Part shown: one piece after another, positions 17,879-27,927 of the stretch
How the letters are laid out: every line of letters starts with the position of its first letter
Position numbering within the stretch: position 1 is the stretch's first letter
NCBI RefSeq assembly: GCF_000176855.2
Contig: NC_015138.1
Span: 3,038,001-3,102,000 of the forward strand
Direction of reading: 5' to 3'
Origin: Paracidovorax avenae ATCC 19860
GTDB lineage: Bacteria; Pseudomonadota; Gammaproteobacteria; Burkholderiales; Burkholderiaceae_C
Length of the DNA: 64,000 nucleotides
The notes under the pieces: generated by a model
Database searches by the model: none
What the model was told of the DNA's origin: nothing
The model's input: only the letters and a program-made list of their open reading frames with translations
Made by a program: the position numbers and the translations under genes

Positions 17879-18901
17879 TCAGGGGGGTGCGAACCCACCC
17901 GCCTGCAGCAGGCTGCGGGCCGCCGTCGATGCTGCGACGCGCCCGGCGAGCACGTCCTCGCGCAGGCCCGGCAGCATCGCCTGTACCTGCGGCTGCGCGC
18001 GGAACGCCTGCTTGAGGCCTGCGTCGATGCGCTCCCACATCCAGGACTGCGCCTGCTGCCGGCGCCGCGCCGCGAGATGCCCGTTGGCCGCCTGCACGCG
18101 CCGGTAGTCGTCCACCGCTGCCCAGAAGGCGTCCACGCCGCGGCCCTGCAGCGCGCTGATCTGCAGCACGCGCGGGTGCCACAGCGCCGTGTCGTGCCGC
18201 GCATGCCCGGGGTGGCCGTGCTGGCTGAACAGCCGCAGGCTGGAGGTGATCTGCGCCTCGGCGCGCGTGGCGGCATGGGCGTCGATGTCGGCCTTGTTGA
18301 TGGCCACCAGGTCCGCAATCTCCATCACGCCCTTCTTGATGGCCTGCAGGTCGTCGCCGGCATTGGGCAGTTGCATCAGCACGAACATGTCCGTCATGCC
18401 CGCCACGGCGGTCTCGCCCTGGCCCACGCCCACCGTCTCCACGATCACGATGTCGTATCCGGCCGCCTCGCAGACCAGCATGGCCTCGCGTGTCTTCTCC
18501 GCCACGCCGCCCAGCGTGCCGCTGGAAGGGCTCGGGCGGATGTAGGCCTGCTCGTGCACCGACAGGCGCTCCATGCGCGTCTTGTCGCCGAGGATGGAGC
18601 CGCCCGACACGCTGGAGGACGGATCGATGGTCAGCACCGCCACGCGATGGCCCTGCGCGATCAGGTACAGGCCCAGCGCCTCGATGAAAGTGGACTTGCC
18701 CACGCCGGGCACGCCGCTCAGGCCCAGGCGGAAGGCCTTGCCGGTGTGCGGCAGCAGCGCGGTGAGCAATGCGTCGCCCTGCGCGCGGTGGTCGGCGCGC
18801 GTGGATTCGAGCAGCGTGATGGCCTTGGCGATGGCGCGGCGCTGCACGGGGCCGGGCTCGCCCGTGATGCCGGCCAGGAGCGGATGCGGGGGGGCATTCA
18901 T
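17879..18901 (-). CDS. meaB: Methylmalonyl-CoA mutase-associated GTPase MeaB
   Basis: A 340-residue G3E-family P-loop GTPase, the chaperone that guards and reloads the B12 cofactor of methylmalonyl-CoA mutase. Visible motifs are [19 protein letters not shown] (Walker A), [20 protein letters not shown] (switch region), [10 protein letters not shown] and NKADIDA (NKxD). The ATG at 18901 overlaps the GNAT stop codon as ATGA. It lies between mcm and pccB, as expected for the methylmalonyl-CoA pathway. Confidence 0.94.
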   Translation of the reverse strand: MNAPPHPLLAGITGEPGPVQRRAIAKAITLLESTRADHRAQGDALLTALLPHTGKAFRLGLSGVPGVGKSTFIEALGLYLIAQGHRVAVLTIDPSSSVSGGSILGDKTRMERLSVHEQAYIRPSPSSGTLGGVAEKTREAMLVCEAAGYDIVIVETVGVGQGETAVAGMTDMFVLMQLPNAGDDLQAIKKGVMEIADLVAINKADIDAHAATRAEAQITSSLRLFSQHGHPGHARHDTALWHPRVLQISALQGRGVDAFWAAVDDYRRVQAANGHLAARRRQQAQSWMWERIDAGLKQAFRAQPQVQAMLPGLREDVLAGRVAASTAARSLLQAGGFAPP

Positions 18902-19425
18902 GGCCGCGCTCCCCGGGCAGGGCCGTCCCACGACGGGCTCCAGCGGTACTCCAGGTCGAAAGGCTCCTCGGCCACCAGCCGGAAGCCGTGGCGCAGGTAG
19001 AAGCGGTTGGCGTCGCTGCCCTTGAGCGCGCACAGCGTCACATCACAGCTGCGCTCAAGGGCCTGCGCCTTGACCCAGGCCATGGCCCAGCTGCCGGCGC
19101 CTGCGTTCTGCGCGCCCGGCCGCAGGTAGAGGTGGTGCAGCCGCAGCGTGCCGTCGGCCGCGCGCGGCAGCAGCGTGAGGTAGCCGATGCGCTCGCCGTG
19201 CCGCACGATGTGGCGCATGCCTCCGGGCACGAAGGCATCGCGCAGCCGCTCCCGCACGCGCACCGGATCGAAGCGGCCCAGCCGCTCCAGGCTCTCGCGC
19301 AGGGCCTCGGCCCGCAGCTCGGCCATGGCGGCAAAGTCTCCTTCGGAGACGGCCTCCCAGCCCAGCCCGGAGGGTCCGGGCGGTGGTGAAGACGACGAGG
19401 CGACAGGCATCGCGGGCGCACGCAT
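18898..19425 (-). CDS. GNAT-family N-acetyltransferase
   Basis: A 175-residue GNAT protein. The acetyl-CoA-binding core is recognisable: IGYLTLLPRAADGTLRLHHLYLRPGAQNAGAGSWAMAWVKAQAL corresponds to strands 2-4 and the pyrophosphate loop, and LKGSDANRFYLRHGFRLVAEE is the terminal signature. The substrate is unknown. It begins two bases after the mcm stop and overlaps meaB by 4 bp, so it is embedded in the mutase operon; regulation of an operon enzyme by acetylation is possible but speculative. An alternative start is MPVASSSS, five codons in. Confidence 0.85.
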   Translation of the reverse strand: MRAPAMPVASSSSPPPGPSGLGWEAVSEGDFAAMAELRAEALRESLERLGRFDPVRVRERLRDAFVPGGMRHIVRHGERIGYLTLLPRAADGTLRLHHLYLRPGAQNAGAGSWAMAWVKAQALERSCDVTLCALKGSDANRFYLRHGFRLVAEEPFDLEYRWSPSWDGPARGARP

Positions 19426-19427
19426 CC

Positions 19428-21596
19428 TCAGGCGGCCACGGCCTTGCGGATCTGCTCCAGCACATCCTTCGCACTCGCCGGGATCGGCGTGCCCGGGCCG
19501 TAGATGCCCTTCACGCCCGATTCATAAAGGAAGTCGTAGTCCTGCTGCGGGATCACGCCGCCCACGAACACGATGATGTCGTCGGCGCCCTGTTCCTTCA
19601 GCGCCTGGATGATGGCCGGCACCAGCGTCTTGTGGCCCGCCGCGAGCGTGGAGACGCCCACGGCGTGCACGTCGTTCTCGATCGCCTGGCGCGCGCATTC
19701 CTCGGGCGTCTGGAAGAGCGGCCCCATGTCCACGTCGAACCCCAGGTCGGCAAAGGCCGTGGCCACCACCTTGGCGCCACGGTCGTGGCCGTCCTGGCCC
19801 AGCTTGGCGATCATCACGCGCGGGCGGCGGCCCTCGCTTTCCGCGAAGGCGTGGATCTCGCCCTTGAGCTTTTCCCAGCCCTCGGCCGAGTCGTAGGCGG
19901 CGGCATAGACGCCGGTCACCTTCTGCGTATCGGCACGGTGGCGTCCGAATACCTTCTCCAGCGCGTCGCTCACCTCGCCCACCGTGGCGCGCAGGCGGAT
20001 CGCCTGGATGGACAGCTCCAGCAGATTGCCGGTGCCGGATTCCGCGGCCGCGGTCAGGGCATCCAGCGCCTGCTGCACTGCCGCGCCATCGCGCGTGGCA
20101 CGGATGCGTTCGAGCCGCGCGATCTGTCCGTCGCGCACCTTCATGTTGTCGATCTGCAGGATGTCCACCGGGTCTTCCTTGGCCAGGCGGTACTTGTTCA
20201 CGCCCACGATCACGTCCTTGCCGGAATCGATGCGCGCCTGCTTCTCCGCGGCAGCCGCCTCGATCTTGAGCTTGGCCCAGCCGGAGTCCACCGCGGCGGT
20301 CATGCCACCCATGGCCTCGACCTCCTCGATGATCTTCCAGGCGGCATCGGCCATGTCCTGGGTGAGCTTCTCCATCATGTAGCTGCCGGCCCAGGGGTCG
20401 ATCACGTTGGTGATGTGCGTCTCTTCCTGGATGATCAGCTGCGTGTTGCGTGCGATGCGGGCCGAGAACTCGGTGGGCAGCGCGATGGCCTCGTCGAAGC
20501 TGTTGGTGTGCAGGCTCTGCGTGCCGCCGAACACGGCCGCCATCGCCTCGATGGTGGTGCGCACCACGTTGTTGTACGGATCCTGCTCGGTGAGCGACCA
20601 GCCCGAGGTCTGGCAGTGCGTGCGCAGCATCAGACTCTTGGGGTTCTTCGCGCCCGTGCCTTTCATGATGCGGCACCACAGCAACCGCGCCGCGCGCATC
20701 TTGGCCACTTCGAGGTAGAAGTTCATGCCGATCGCCCAGAAGAACGAGAGCCGCCCGGCGAACTCGTCCACATCCAGGCCCGAGTCGATGGCCGTCTTCA
20801 CGTACTCCTTGCCGTCGGCCAGCGTGAAGGCCAGTTCCAGCGCCTGGTTGGCTCCCGCCTCCTGCATGTGGTAGCCGCTGATGGAGATGGAATTGAACTT
20901 CGGCATGTTCCGCGCCGTGTAGCCGATGATGTCGCCGATGATGCGCATCGAGGGCTTGGGCGGGTAGATGTACGTGTTGCGGACCATGAACTCCTTGAGG
21001 ATGTCGTTCTGGATGGTCCCGGAAAGCTGGTCCTGCCGCACGCCCTGCTCTTCGGCCGCGACCACGTAGCCGGCCAGCACGGGCAGCACGGCACCGTTCA
21101 TCGTCATGGAAACGCTCACCTTGTCGAGCGGGATGCCGTCGAAGAGGATCTTCATGTCCTCCACGCTGTCGATGGCCACCCCGGCCTTGCCCACGTCGCC
21201 GGTCACGCGCGGATGGTCGCTGTCATAGCCGCGGTGGGTGGCGAGGTCGAACGCCACCGAGACACCCTGCCCGCCCGCGGCCAACGCCTTGCGGTAGAAG
21301 GCGTTCGATTCTTCCGCGGTGGAGAAGCCCGCGTATTGCCGGATCGTCCAGGGCCGCACGGCATACATGGTGGCCTGCGGGCCGCGCAGGTAGGGCTCGA
21401 AGCCCGGCAGGGTGTTGGCATGGGGCAGGCCCGCCACGTCCTCCGCCGTATAGAGCGGCTTGACGGTGATCCCGTCCGGCGTGACCCAGTTCAGCGCGGA
21501 GACATCGCCGCCCGGTGCGGACTTGGCCGCCGCCTTCGCCCAGGCGGCGAGATCGGCGGGCTGGAATTCGGGCGGGGGCGTCTGGCTGCTGCTCAT
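19428..21596 (-). CDS. scpA: Methylmalonyl-CoA mutase, single-chain
   Basis: 722 residues. The large TIM-barrel substrate domain (about 40-560) includes [41 protein letters not shown] and the [11 protein letters not shown] segment. The C-terminal B12-binding domain (about 590-722) has the cobalt-ligating His604 in DGHDRG, followed by [14 protein letters not shown]. It is one continuous catalytic chain, without a separate small subunit. It isomerises methylmalonyl-CoA to succinyl-CoA and is the first gene of the minus-strand propionate operon that runs through GNAT, meaB and pccB. It faces a GntR regulator across a 139-bp gap. Confidence 0.96.
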   Translation of the reverse strand: MSSSQTPPPEFQPADLAAWAKAAAKSAPGGDVSALNWVTPDGITVKPLYTAEDVAGLPHANTLPGFEPYLRGPQATMYAVRPWTIRQYAGFSTAEESNAFYRKALAAGGQGVSVAFDLATHRGYDSDHPRVTGDVGKAGVAIDSVEDMKILFDGIPLDKVSVSMTMNGAVLPVLAGYVVAAEEQGVRQDQLSGTIQNDILKEFMVRNTYIYPPKPSMRIIGDIIGYTARNMPKFNSISISGYHMQEAGANQALELAFTLADGKEYVKTAIDSGLDVDEFAGRLSFFWAIGMNFYLEVAKMRAARLLWCRIMKGTGAKNPKSLMLRTHCQTSGWSLTEQDPYNNVVRTTIEAMAAVFGGTQSLHTNSFDEAIALPTEFSARIARNTQLIIQEETHITNVIDPWAGSYMMEKLTQDMADAAWKIIEEVEAMGGMTAAVDSGWAKLKIEAAAAEKQARIDSGKDVIVGVNKYRLAKEDPVDILQIDNMKVRDGQIARLERIRATRDGAAVQQALDALTAAAESGTGNLLELSIQAIRLRATVGEVSDALEKVFGRHRADTQKVTGVYAAAYDSAEGWEKLKGEIHAFAESEGRRPRVMIAKLGQDGHDRGAKVVATAFADLGFDVDMGPLFQTPEECARQAIENDVHAVGVSTLAAGHKTLVPAIIQALKEQGADDIIVFVGGVIPQQDYDFLYESGVKGIYGPGTPIPASAKDVLEQIRKAVAA

Positions 21597-21715
21597 GGAT
21601 GGCTCGCGTCGGGGATTTGCTTGTCGATCGGAGGTTCCGCACCGCCTTGTCTCCGGGCAGCGCGGGAAGCAAAGACTAGTCTAGCCGATTCCGTAATTAT
21701 TAATTCATCATTTTT

Positions 21716-21726
21716 ATGTCGTACCA
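21716..21726. promoter_or_regulatory. Candidate GntR operator
   Basis: ATGTCGTACCA, nine bases before the GntR start and in the divergent gap to mcm, matches the GntR/FadR half-site pattern TnGTnnnACnA except at the first base. Just upstream is a short A/T-rich stretch with AATT-N3-AATT that could hold promoter elements. Weak evidence from a single short match. Confidence 0.3.
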
Positions 21727-21735
21727 TTCCGCGCC

Positions 21736-22371
21736 ATGTCCATTGCCCCGCTCACGCCGCGCCCGCTCTACGAGGAGGTGGCGGAGCAATTGCGACAGCG
21801 CATCTTCCGGCGCGAACTGGAGCCCGGCAGCTGGATCGACGAGCTGAAGATCGCGGAGGAATTCGGCATCAGCCGCACGCCGCTGCGCGAAGCCCTCAAG
21901 GTGCTCGCAGCCGAAGGTCTCGTGACGATGAAGGTGCGCCGCGGCGCCTACGTCACCGAAGTGTCCGACAAGGACCTGCGCGACGTCTATCACCTGCTGG
22001 CGCTGCTGGAGAGCGATGCCGCCCGCGTGGTTGCTGAAAGCGCCACCGATGCGCAACTGCGCGAACTGGAGGCGCTGCACGCCGAGCTGGCCGCGAGCGT
22101 GGACGACCGGGACCGCTTCTTCGGCGTGAACGAGCGGTTCCACATGCGCCTGCTCGAACTGGCGGACAACCGCTGGCGCAACCAGATGGTCGCCGACCTG
22201 CGCAAGGTCATGAAGCTCAACCGCCACAACTCCCTGCTGCGCCAGGGCCGCATTGCGGAGTCGCTGCGCGAGCACGCAGGCATCCTGGGCGCACTGCAGG
22301 CCCGGGACGGGGACCGCGCCGCGGCCGCGATGCTGGACCATTTCAGCCAGGGACTGCAGGCCGCGGCCTGA
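21736..22371 (+). CDS. GntR-family transcriptional regulator (FadR subgroup)
   Basis: 211 residues. The N-terminal winged helix has LYEEVAEQLRQRIFRRELEPGSWIDELKIAEEFGISRTPLREALKVLAAEGLV; the C-terminal all-helical FCD ligand-binding domain has the expected metal-site pattern (DLRDVYHLLALLES, NERFHMRLLELADN). Regulators of this type usually bind organic acids. It is transcribed divergently from mcm and most likely controls the methylmalonyl-CoA operon, sensing an intermediate such as an organic acid or acyl-CoA; the ligand is not deducible. Confidence 0.92.
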   Translation: MSIAPLTPRPLYEEVAEQLRQRIFRRELEPGSWIDELKIAEEFGISRTPLREALKVLAAEGLVTMKVRRGAYVTEVSDKDLRDVYHLLALLESDAARVVAESATDAQLRELEALHAELAASVDDRDRFFGVNERFHMRLLELADNRWRNQMVADLRKVMKLNRHNSLLRQGRIAESLREHAGILGALQARDGDRAAAAMLDHFSQGLQAAA

Positions 22372-22600
22372 TCGCCCCATCTCCCTAGGCCCGGTGGCTG
22401 ACGCGGACCTTGCCGCGTCGCGTGCATGCAAGCCGCGGCACGGGATATTGCGGCGATGACTTGTCGCGAGGCGGCGCTCCCCGCATCATTGGGGACAGAG
22501 AGCGAAAAAGCAACGCCGCCTGCGATGCGGACGGGGCACCGCCGGCGGCACGCCCGAGGAGGCCTGCCGCCATCGCAGACACCTGGGAGGAGCCTTGCGC

Positions 22601-24739
22601 ATGCTGGAACTGGAGCGTTTCTTTCTTCTGGACGGGGCAGACGGCCTGCCCGCGGGGGCCTTGCTCGCCGGCAGCCACGATCCCGCGCTCGTCGCCCTCT
22701 CGGTGGCCGTCGCGGTGCTGTCCTCCACCCTCGCGCTCTACCTCTCCGGCCAGGCCCGCGGCGCCCAGTTCACCTCGTCGCGCGTGCTCGCGCTGGCCAG
22801 CGCCGGCGTGGCGCTCGGCGCAGGCATCTGGGCCATGCATTTCATCGGGATGCTCTCGTTCACGCTATGCGCCGCGGTGCATTACGACGTGGCGCTCACG
22901 ATGCTGTCGATGTTTCCCGCGATGTGCGCTTCGTGGCTGGCGCTGTCGCTGCTGGCGCGCCCCGACGTGCGGCCGCGCCAGCTGGTGCTCGGCGGCATGC
23001 TCGTGGGCGCGGGCATCGGCACCATGCACTACATGGGCATGGCGGCCATGCGCATGGCCCCGCTGCTACGCTATGACCCGCTGTGGTTCACCGCCTCGCT
23101 GGTGGTCGCGGTGGCGCTGGCCAATGCGGCGCTGTGGGTGCGCTTCATGCTCATGCGGCGCATCGGCATGGCGCCGTGGAAGGCCAACCTGCTCGGCGGT
23201 GCCATCATGGGCTGCGCGATCTCGGGCATGCACTACACCGCCATGGCCGCGGCCCGCTTCGTCGGCACGGCCGAGCCGGGCGGCGGCGAAGGCCGCGAAT
23301 GGGTGCAGATGCTCGCGCTCACCGTGACCCTGGTGACCGCCTGCGTGGGCCTGTTCGCCGGCGCGGTGAACGGATTCGTCCTCTACCGCGACCTCTACCG
23401 CAAGGTGCGCCGCAGCGAGTCGCGCCTGCGCGCGCTGGTGGACACGGCCGTGGACGGCATCATCACCATCGACGGGCGCGGCATCGTCCAGAGCTTCAAC
23501 CAGTCGGCCGAGCGCATCTTCGGCTGGACCGCCGGCGACGTGCTGGGCCGCAACATCCGCATGCTGATGCCCTCCCCCGACAGCGAAGCCCACGACGGCT
23601 ACCTCCAGCGCTACCTGGCCACCGGCGAGGCCCGCATCATCGGCACGGGCCGGGAGGTGGTGGGCCTGCACCGCGACGGCAGCGCCCTGCCGCTGCGCCT
23701 GTCCATCGGACGCGCCAATGCGCCCGACGGCCCGCTGTTCGTCGGCTTCCTGATCGACCTGCGCGGCGTGAAGGAGGCCGAAATGCGCCTGGGCATCGCC
23801 GCCAGCGTGTTCGAGCACAGCTACGAGGCCGTGCTGATCCTCGACTCGGACCACCACATCGTGGATGCCAACCCCGCGTTCGAGCGCATGACCGGCATCT
23901 GCCGGCAGGACCTGCTCGGCACGCCGGTGGAACAGCTCTATCCCGGCTCGGAAGACGCCCCGGAGGACGGCTCCGCGGAAGACCGCACGCCGGAACGCCC
24001 CCGTTTCGCGGCCATCTGGCGGAACATCCAGTCGCAAGGGTACTGGCAGGGCGAGATCCTGGGCCGCGGCCTGGGCATCGCCATGCCGCAGCGCATCTCC
24101 ATCGCCAGCGTGCTGGGCAAGGAAGGCCATCCGCACCACTACATCGTGGTCATCAGCGACATCAGCCAGATCAAGGCGCACGAACAGGAGCTGCAGCACA
24201 TCGCGCTCTACGACAGCCTCACCGGCCTGCCCAACCGCCGCCTGCTCGCGGACCGCCTCGTGCAGGGCATCGCGCAGGCGCAGCGCAGGCGCCAGCTCCT
24301 GGCCGTGTGCTATCTCGATCTGGATGGGTTCAAGCGCGTCAACGACCAGCACGGCCATGCCGCCGGCGACCAGCTCCTCATCGAGGTGGGCCGGCGCATC
24401 CAGTCCCAGCTGCGCGCGGAAGACACCCTCGCCCGCCTGGGCGGCGACGAGATGGTGGTGCTCATCAACGGCCTGCAGACCCCCGGGGACTGCAGGCCCC
24501 TCATCGACCGCATCCTGCACGCCGTGCGCCAGCCCGTGCCGCTGCCCAAGGGCCAGGGCTTCGTCTCGGCCAGCATGGGCCTGAGCTTCTACCCCCTCGA
24601 CGGCGACACGCCCGACCTGCTGCTGCGGCAGGCCGACCATGCGATGTACGAGGCCAAGCAGGATGGCAAGAACCACTGCCGGCGCTTCGGGAGCGACACT
24701 GCCGATGCGCCGGGCGGGGGCGCCTCCAGGGCCGATTGA
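22601..24739 (+). CDS. MHYT-PAS-PAS-GGDEF membrane diguanylate cyclase-like protein
   Basis: 712 residues. The N-terminal MHYT sensor has seven predicted membrane helices and the three repeats (AMHFIGM, TMHYMGM, GMHYTAM), proposed to bind copper and sense oxygen, CO or NO. Two PAS domains follow (about 275-395 and 400-530), then a GGDEF domain (about 540-705). The signature reads RLGGDEMVV, with Met in place of the usual Phe, while YDSLTGLPNRR and FKRVNDQHGHAAGD are normal. No EAL domain follows. ATG 22601 has GGAGGAG eight bases upstream. It should make cyclic di-GMP if the Met variant is tolerated. It converges on the czc operon. Confidence 0.92.
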   Translation: MLELERFFLLDGADGLPAGALLAGSHDPALVALSVAVAVLSSTLALYLSGQARGAQFTSSRVLALASAGVALGAGIWAMHFIGMLSFTLCAAVHYDVALTMLSMFPAMCASWLALSLLARPDVRPRQLVLGGMLVGAGIGTMHYMGMAAMRMAPLLRYDPLWFTASLVVAVALANAALWVRFMLMRRIGMAPWKANLLGGAIMGCAISGMHYTAMAAARFVGTAEPGGGEGREWVQMLALTVTLVTACVGLFAGAVNGFVLYRDLYRKVRRSESRLRALVDTAVDGIITIDGRGIVQSFNQSAERIFGWTAGDVLGRNIRMLMPSPDSEAHDGYLQRYLATGEARIIGTGREVVGLHRDGSALPLRLSIGRANAPDGPLFVGFLIDLRGVKEAEMRLGIAASVFEHSYEAVLILDSDHHIVDANPAFERMTGICRQDLLGTPVEQLYPGSEDAPEDGSAEDRTPERPRFAAIWRNIQSQGYWQGEILGRGLGIAMPQRISIASVLGKEGHPHHYIVVISDISQIKAHEQELQHIALYDSLTGLPNRRLLADRLVQGIAQAQRRRQLLAVCYLDLDGFKRVNDQHGHAAGDQLLIEVGRRIQSQLRAEDTLARLGGDEMVVLINGLQTPGDCRPLIDRILHAVRQPVPLPKGQGFVSASMGLSFYPLDGDTPDLLLRQADHAMYEAKQDGKNHCRRFGSDTADAPGGGASRAD

Positions 24740-24763
24740 CGCAAGCGAGGTTGCGCCCCGCCT

Positions 24764-27700
24764 TCAGTTCGCGAATTCCCGGCCGCCGTTGCCGGCCATG
24801 CCGCCACGGCGGTGCGCCATGCTGTAGATCAGCGGGAGCACCAGCAGCGTCAGGACGGTGGAAGACAGGATGCCGCCGATCACGACCGTCGCCAGCGGAC
24901 GCTGCACCTCCGATCCCGTCCCGGTGGCCAGGGCCATGGGAATGAAGCCGAGAGATGCCACCATGGCGGTCATGAGCACCGGCCGCAGGCGTTGCACCGC
25001 GCCGGTCCGCACGGCTTCGGGCAGCGGCATGCCCTCGTCGCGCAATTGCCGGATGAACGACAGCATCACCAGGCCGTTGAGCACCGCCACCCCGGAAAGC
25101 GCGATGAACCCGATGCCCGCGGAGATGGACAGCGGGATGTCGCGCAGCCAGAGTGCCAGGACACCACCCGTCAGTGCGAACGGTATCCCCGTGAACACCA
25201 GCAGGCCGTCCCGCGCGTTGCCGAACATGGCGAACAGCAGCACGAACACCAGGCCGAGCGATACCGGCACCACGATCTTCAGGCGGTTCGCCGCGGACTG
25301 CAGGTTCTCGAACTGGCCGCCCCATTCCACCCAGTAGCCCGAGGGGAGCGCGACCTGCCGGATCGCCGCCTGCGCCTCCGCCACGAAGGAGCCGAGGTCC
25401 CGCGAACGCACGTTGGCGCTGACGACGATCCGGCGCTTGCCGTTTTCTCGGCTCACCTGGTTGGGGCCCGGCGCGATGTCCAGGGAAGCGACCTCGCCCA
25501 GCGGGATGAACGATGCCGCGGCAGTGCCGTTCCTCGGCAGGGCGACGGGCAGCCGGCGGATCGCCTCCAGGTCGGTCCGGACGTTCTCCGGCAGGCGGAC
25601 CAGGATGTCGAAGCGGCGGTCGCCTTCGAACATCGTGCCCGCGCGCCGGCCGCCCACGGCCGTCGCCAGGGTGGCCTGCACATCCGCGATGTTCAGGCCA
25701 TAGCGCGCGGCCCTGGCGCGGTCGATGCCCACGGTCAGGACGGGAAGGCCCGTGGTCTGCTCGACCTTCACCTCCGAAGCGCCGTCCAGCCGCGCGAGCA
25801 CCGCTGCCGCTTCGGCCGCCGTCCTGTTCAGCACGTCCATGTCGTCGCCGAAGATCTTGACCGCGACGTCGCTGCGGATTCCGGAGATGAGCTCGTTGAA
25901 CCGCAGCTGGATGGGCTGTGAGAACTCGTAGCTGTTGCCGGCGATCTTCTCGACCTCCTCCTGGATGGCATCCCGCAGCTCCGCCGGGGTCCTGCGCGGC
26001 TCGGGCCACTCGCTCACCGGGTTCAGCATGATGTAGCCGTCGGAAATGTTCGGCGGCATCGGATCGGAGGCGATCTCCGCGGTTCCCGTCCGCGCGAAGA
26101 CACGCCGGACCTCGGGGAATTTCGCCTTCACGGCGATCTCGATCTTCTGCTGCATCGCGACCGATTCGCTGAGGCTGGTGCCCGGAATGCGGATGGCCTG
26201 GATCGCGAGGTCTCCTTCGCTGAGGTTCGGCGCGAACTCGGTGCCCAGGCGGGTCGCCATGAGCCCGCACAGCACGATGGCCGCCATGGCCGCCGCGAGC
26301 ACCACCAGCTTTGCGCCGAGCGCCCACTCCAGCAGCGGTTCATAGCGCGCGCGCAGCCAGGCCATCATCCGGTTTTCCTTTTCCGCGACATGCCTGCCGA
26401 TGAAGAGCGCGACCGCGACCGGCACGAAGGTCACCGACAGGATCATGGCGCCGAGCAGCGCGATCACGACGGTGAAGGCCATGGGGTGGAACATCTTGCC
26501 CTCCACTCCCGCCAGGGCGAAGATCGGCAGATAGACCACCATGATGATGAGCTGGCCGAAGACCAGCGGGCGCCGGGCTTCGCGGGCCGCCTCGAACACT
26601 TCGGAGAACCGCTCCTTCAAGGTGAGCGCGCGCCCCGCGGCGTGCTGCGCATGGGCCAGTCGCCGGATGCAGTTCTCGACGATCACCACTGCGCCGTCCA
26701 CGATGATCCCGAAGTCCAGGGCCCCGAGGCTCATGAGGTTGGCGCTGACTTTCTGCGAGACCATTCCCGTGAACGTGAAGAGCATCGCCAGCGGAATGAC
26801 CATGGCGGTGATCAGCGCCGCGCGGATGTTCCCGAGGAATGCGAAGAGCACGGCGATCACCAGGAACGCCCCCTCGAGCAGGTTTTTCTTCACCGTGGCG
26901 ATCGCCTTGTCCACGAGCACCGTGCGGTCATAGACCGTCACGGCCTTCACGCCCGCGGGCAGGGTCCGGTTGATTTCCTCCATCTTCCGGTCCACGGCCT
27001 GCGACACCGTGCGGCTGTTCTCTCCGATGAGCATGAACACCGTGCCGAGCACCACTTCCTTGCCATTGTCCGTGGCGGCTCCGGTGCGCAGTTCCCTGCC
27101 GACGATCACCTCGCCCACGTCGCCGATGCGGATGGGAACGCCCGCCACGTTGCTGACGACGATGTTCCCCACATCCTCGATGGTCCGCACCTGGCCGGGC
27201 GCCCGGATCAGGTACTGCTCGCCGCGGCGCTCGATGTAGCCGGCCCCCACGTTCTCGTTGTTGCGCTCCAGGGCCGTGACGACATCGGCGAGCGTCAGGC
27301 CATGGGCATGGAGCTTTTCAGGACTCGGCGCGACCTGGTACTCCTTCGCGAATCCACCGATGCTGTTGATCTCGGTCACTCCCTTCACATTGCGCAGCTG
27401 CGGCTTGATGATCCAGTCCTGGACCTCGCGCAGATCGGTGGGCGTGTATTCCTTGCCGTCCGGGCGCCGCGCGTCCTCCTCGGCCTCCACGGTCCACAGG
27501 TAGATCTCGCCCAGGCCCGTCGAAATCGGTCCGATCACGGGGCTCACGCCTTCAGGCAACTGCTCGCGCGCCGCCTGGATGCGCTCGTTGACCAGTTGGC
27601 GGGCGAAATAGATGTCCGTGCCGTCCTCGAAGATCACCGTGACCTGCGACAGCCCGTAGCGCGACAGGGACCGGGTCTGCTTCAGTCCCGGCAGCCCCGC

Positions 27701-27919
27701 CATCACCGTTTCGATCGGATAGGTGACCCGCTGCTCCGTCTCCAGCGGGGAATAGCCGGGTGCCGCCGAGTTGATCTGCACCTGGACATTGGTGATGTCC
27801 GGCACCGCATCGATGGGCAGGCGCTGGTAGTTGTAGATGCCCAGGGCCGCCATGCCCGCGACGGCGAGCATCACGAGCCAGCGATGGGCGATGGAGAAAT
27901 GGATGATTCGCTCGAACAT
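24764..27919 (-). CDS. czcA: CzcA-type heavy-metal RND efflux pump
   Basis: A 1051-residue inner-membrane RND proton/cation antiporter with the twelve-helix, two-porter-domain layout. The TM4 signature LDFGIIVDGAVVIVEN (Asp-Asp-Glu) marks the HME-RND subgroup for divalent cations (Co, Zn, Cd, Ni), as opposed to the Cu/Ag CusA type. The N-terminus MFERIIHFSIAHRWLVMLAV and the DITNVQVQINSAAPGYSPLETEQRVTYPIE block are typical. It begins 8 bp after czcB in the operon czcI-czcC-czcB-czcA. No two-component czcRS or sigma/anti-sigma gene lies beside it. Confidence 0.95.
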   Translation of the reverse strand: MFERIIHFSIAHRWLVMLAVAGMAALGIYNYQRLPIDAVPDITNVQVQINSAAPGYSPLETEQRVTYPIETVMAGLPGLKQTRSLSRYGLSQVTVIFEDGTDIYFARQLVNERIQAAREQLPEGVSPVIGPISTGLGEIYLWTVEAEEDARRPDGKEYTPTDLREVQDWIIKPQLRNVKGVTEINSIGGFAKEYQVAPSPEKLHAHGLTLADVVTALERNNENVGAGYIERRGEQYLIRAPGQVRTIEDVGNIVVSNVAGVPIRIGDVGEVIVGRELRTGAATDNGKEVVLGTVFMLIGENSRTVSQAVDRKMEEINRTLPAGVKAVTVYDRTVLVDKAIATVKKNLLEGAFLVIAVLFAFLGNIRAALITAMVIPLAMLFTFTGMVSQKVSANLMSLGALDFGIIVDGAVVIVENCIRRLAHAQHAAGRALTLKERFSEVFEAAREARRPLVFGQLIIMVVYLPIFALAGVEGKMFHPMAFTVVIALLGAMILSVTFVPVAVALFIGRHVAEKENRMMAWLRARYEPLLEWALGAKLVVLAAAMAAIVLCGLMATRLGTEFAPNLSEGDLAIQAIRIPGTSLSESVAMQQKIEIAVKAKFPEVRRVFARTGTAEIASDPMPPNISDGYIMLNPVSEWPEPRRTPAELRDAIQEEVEKIAGNSYEFSQPIQLRFNELISGIRSDVAVKIFGDDMDVLNRTAAEAAAVLARLDGASEVKVEQTTGLPVLTVGIDRARAARYGLNIADVQATLATAVGGRRAGTMFEGDRRFDILVRLPENVRTDLEAIRRLPVALPRNGTAAASFIPLGEVASLDIAPGPNQVSRENGKRRIVVSANVRSRDLGSFVAEAQAAIRQVALPSGYWVEWGGQFENLQSAANRLKIVVPVSLGLVFVLLFAMFGNARDGLLVFTGIPFALTGGVLALWLRDIPLSISAGIGFIALSGVAVLNGLVMLSFIRQLRDEGMPLPEAVRTGAVQRLRPVLMTAMVASLGFIPMALATGTGSEVQRPLATVVIGGILSSTVLTLLVLPLIYSMAHRRGGMAGNGGREFAN

Positions 27920-27927
27920 GATGGATC

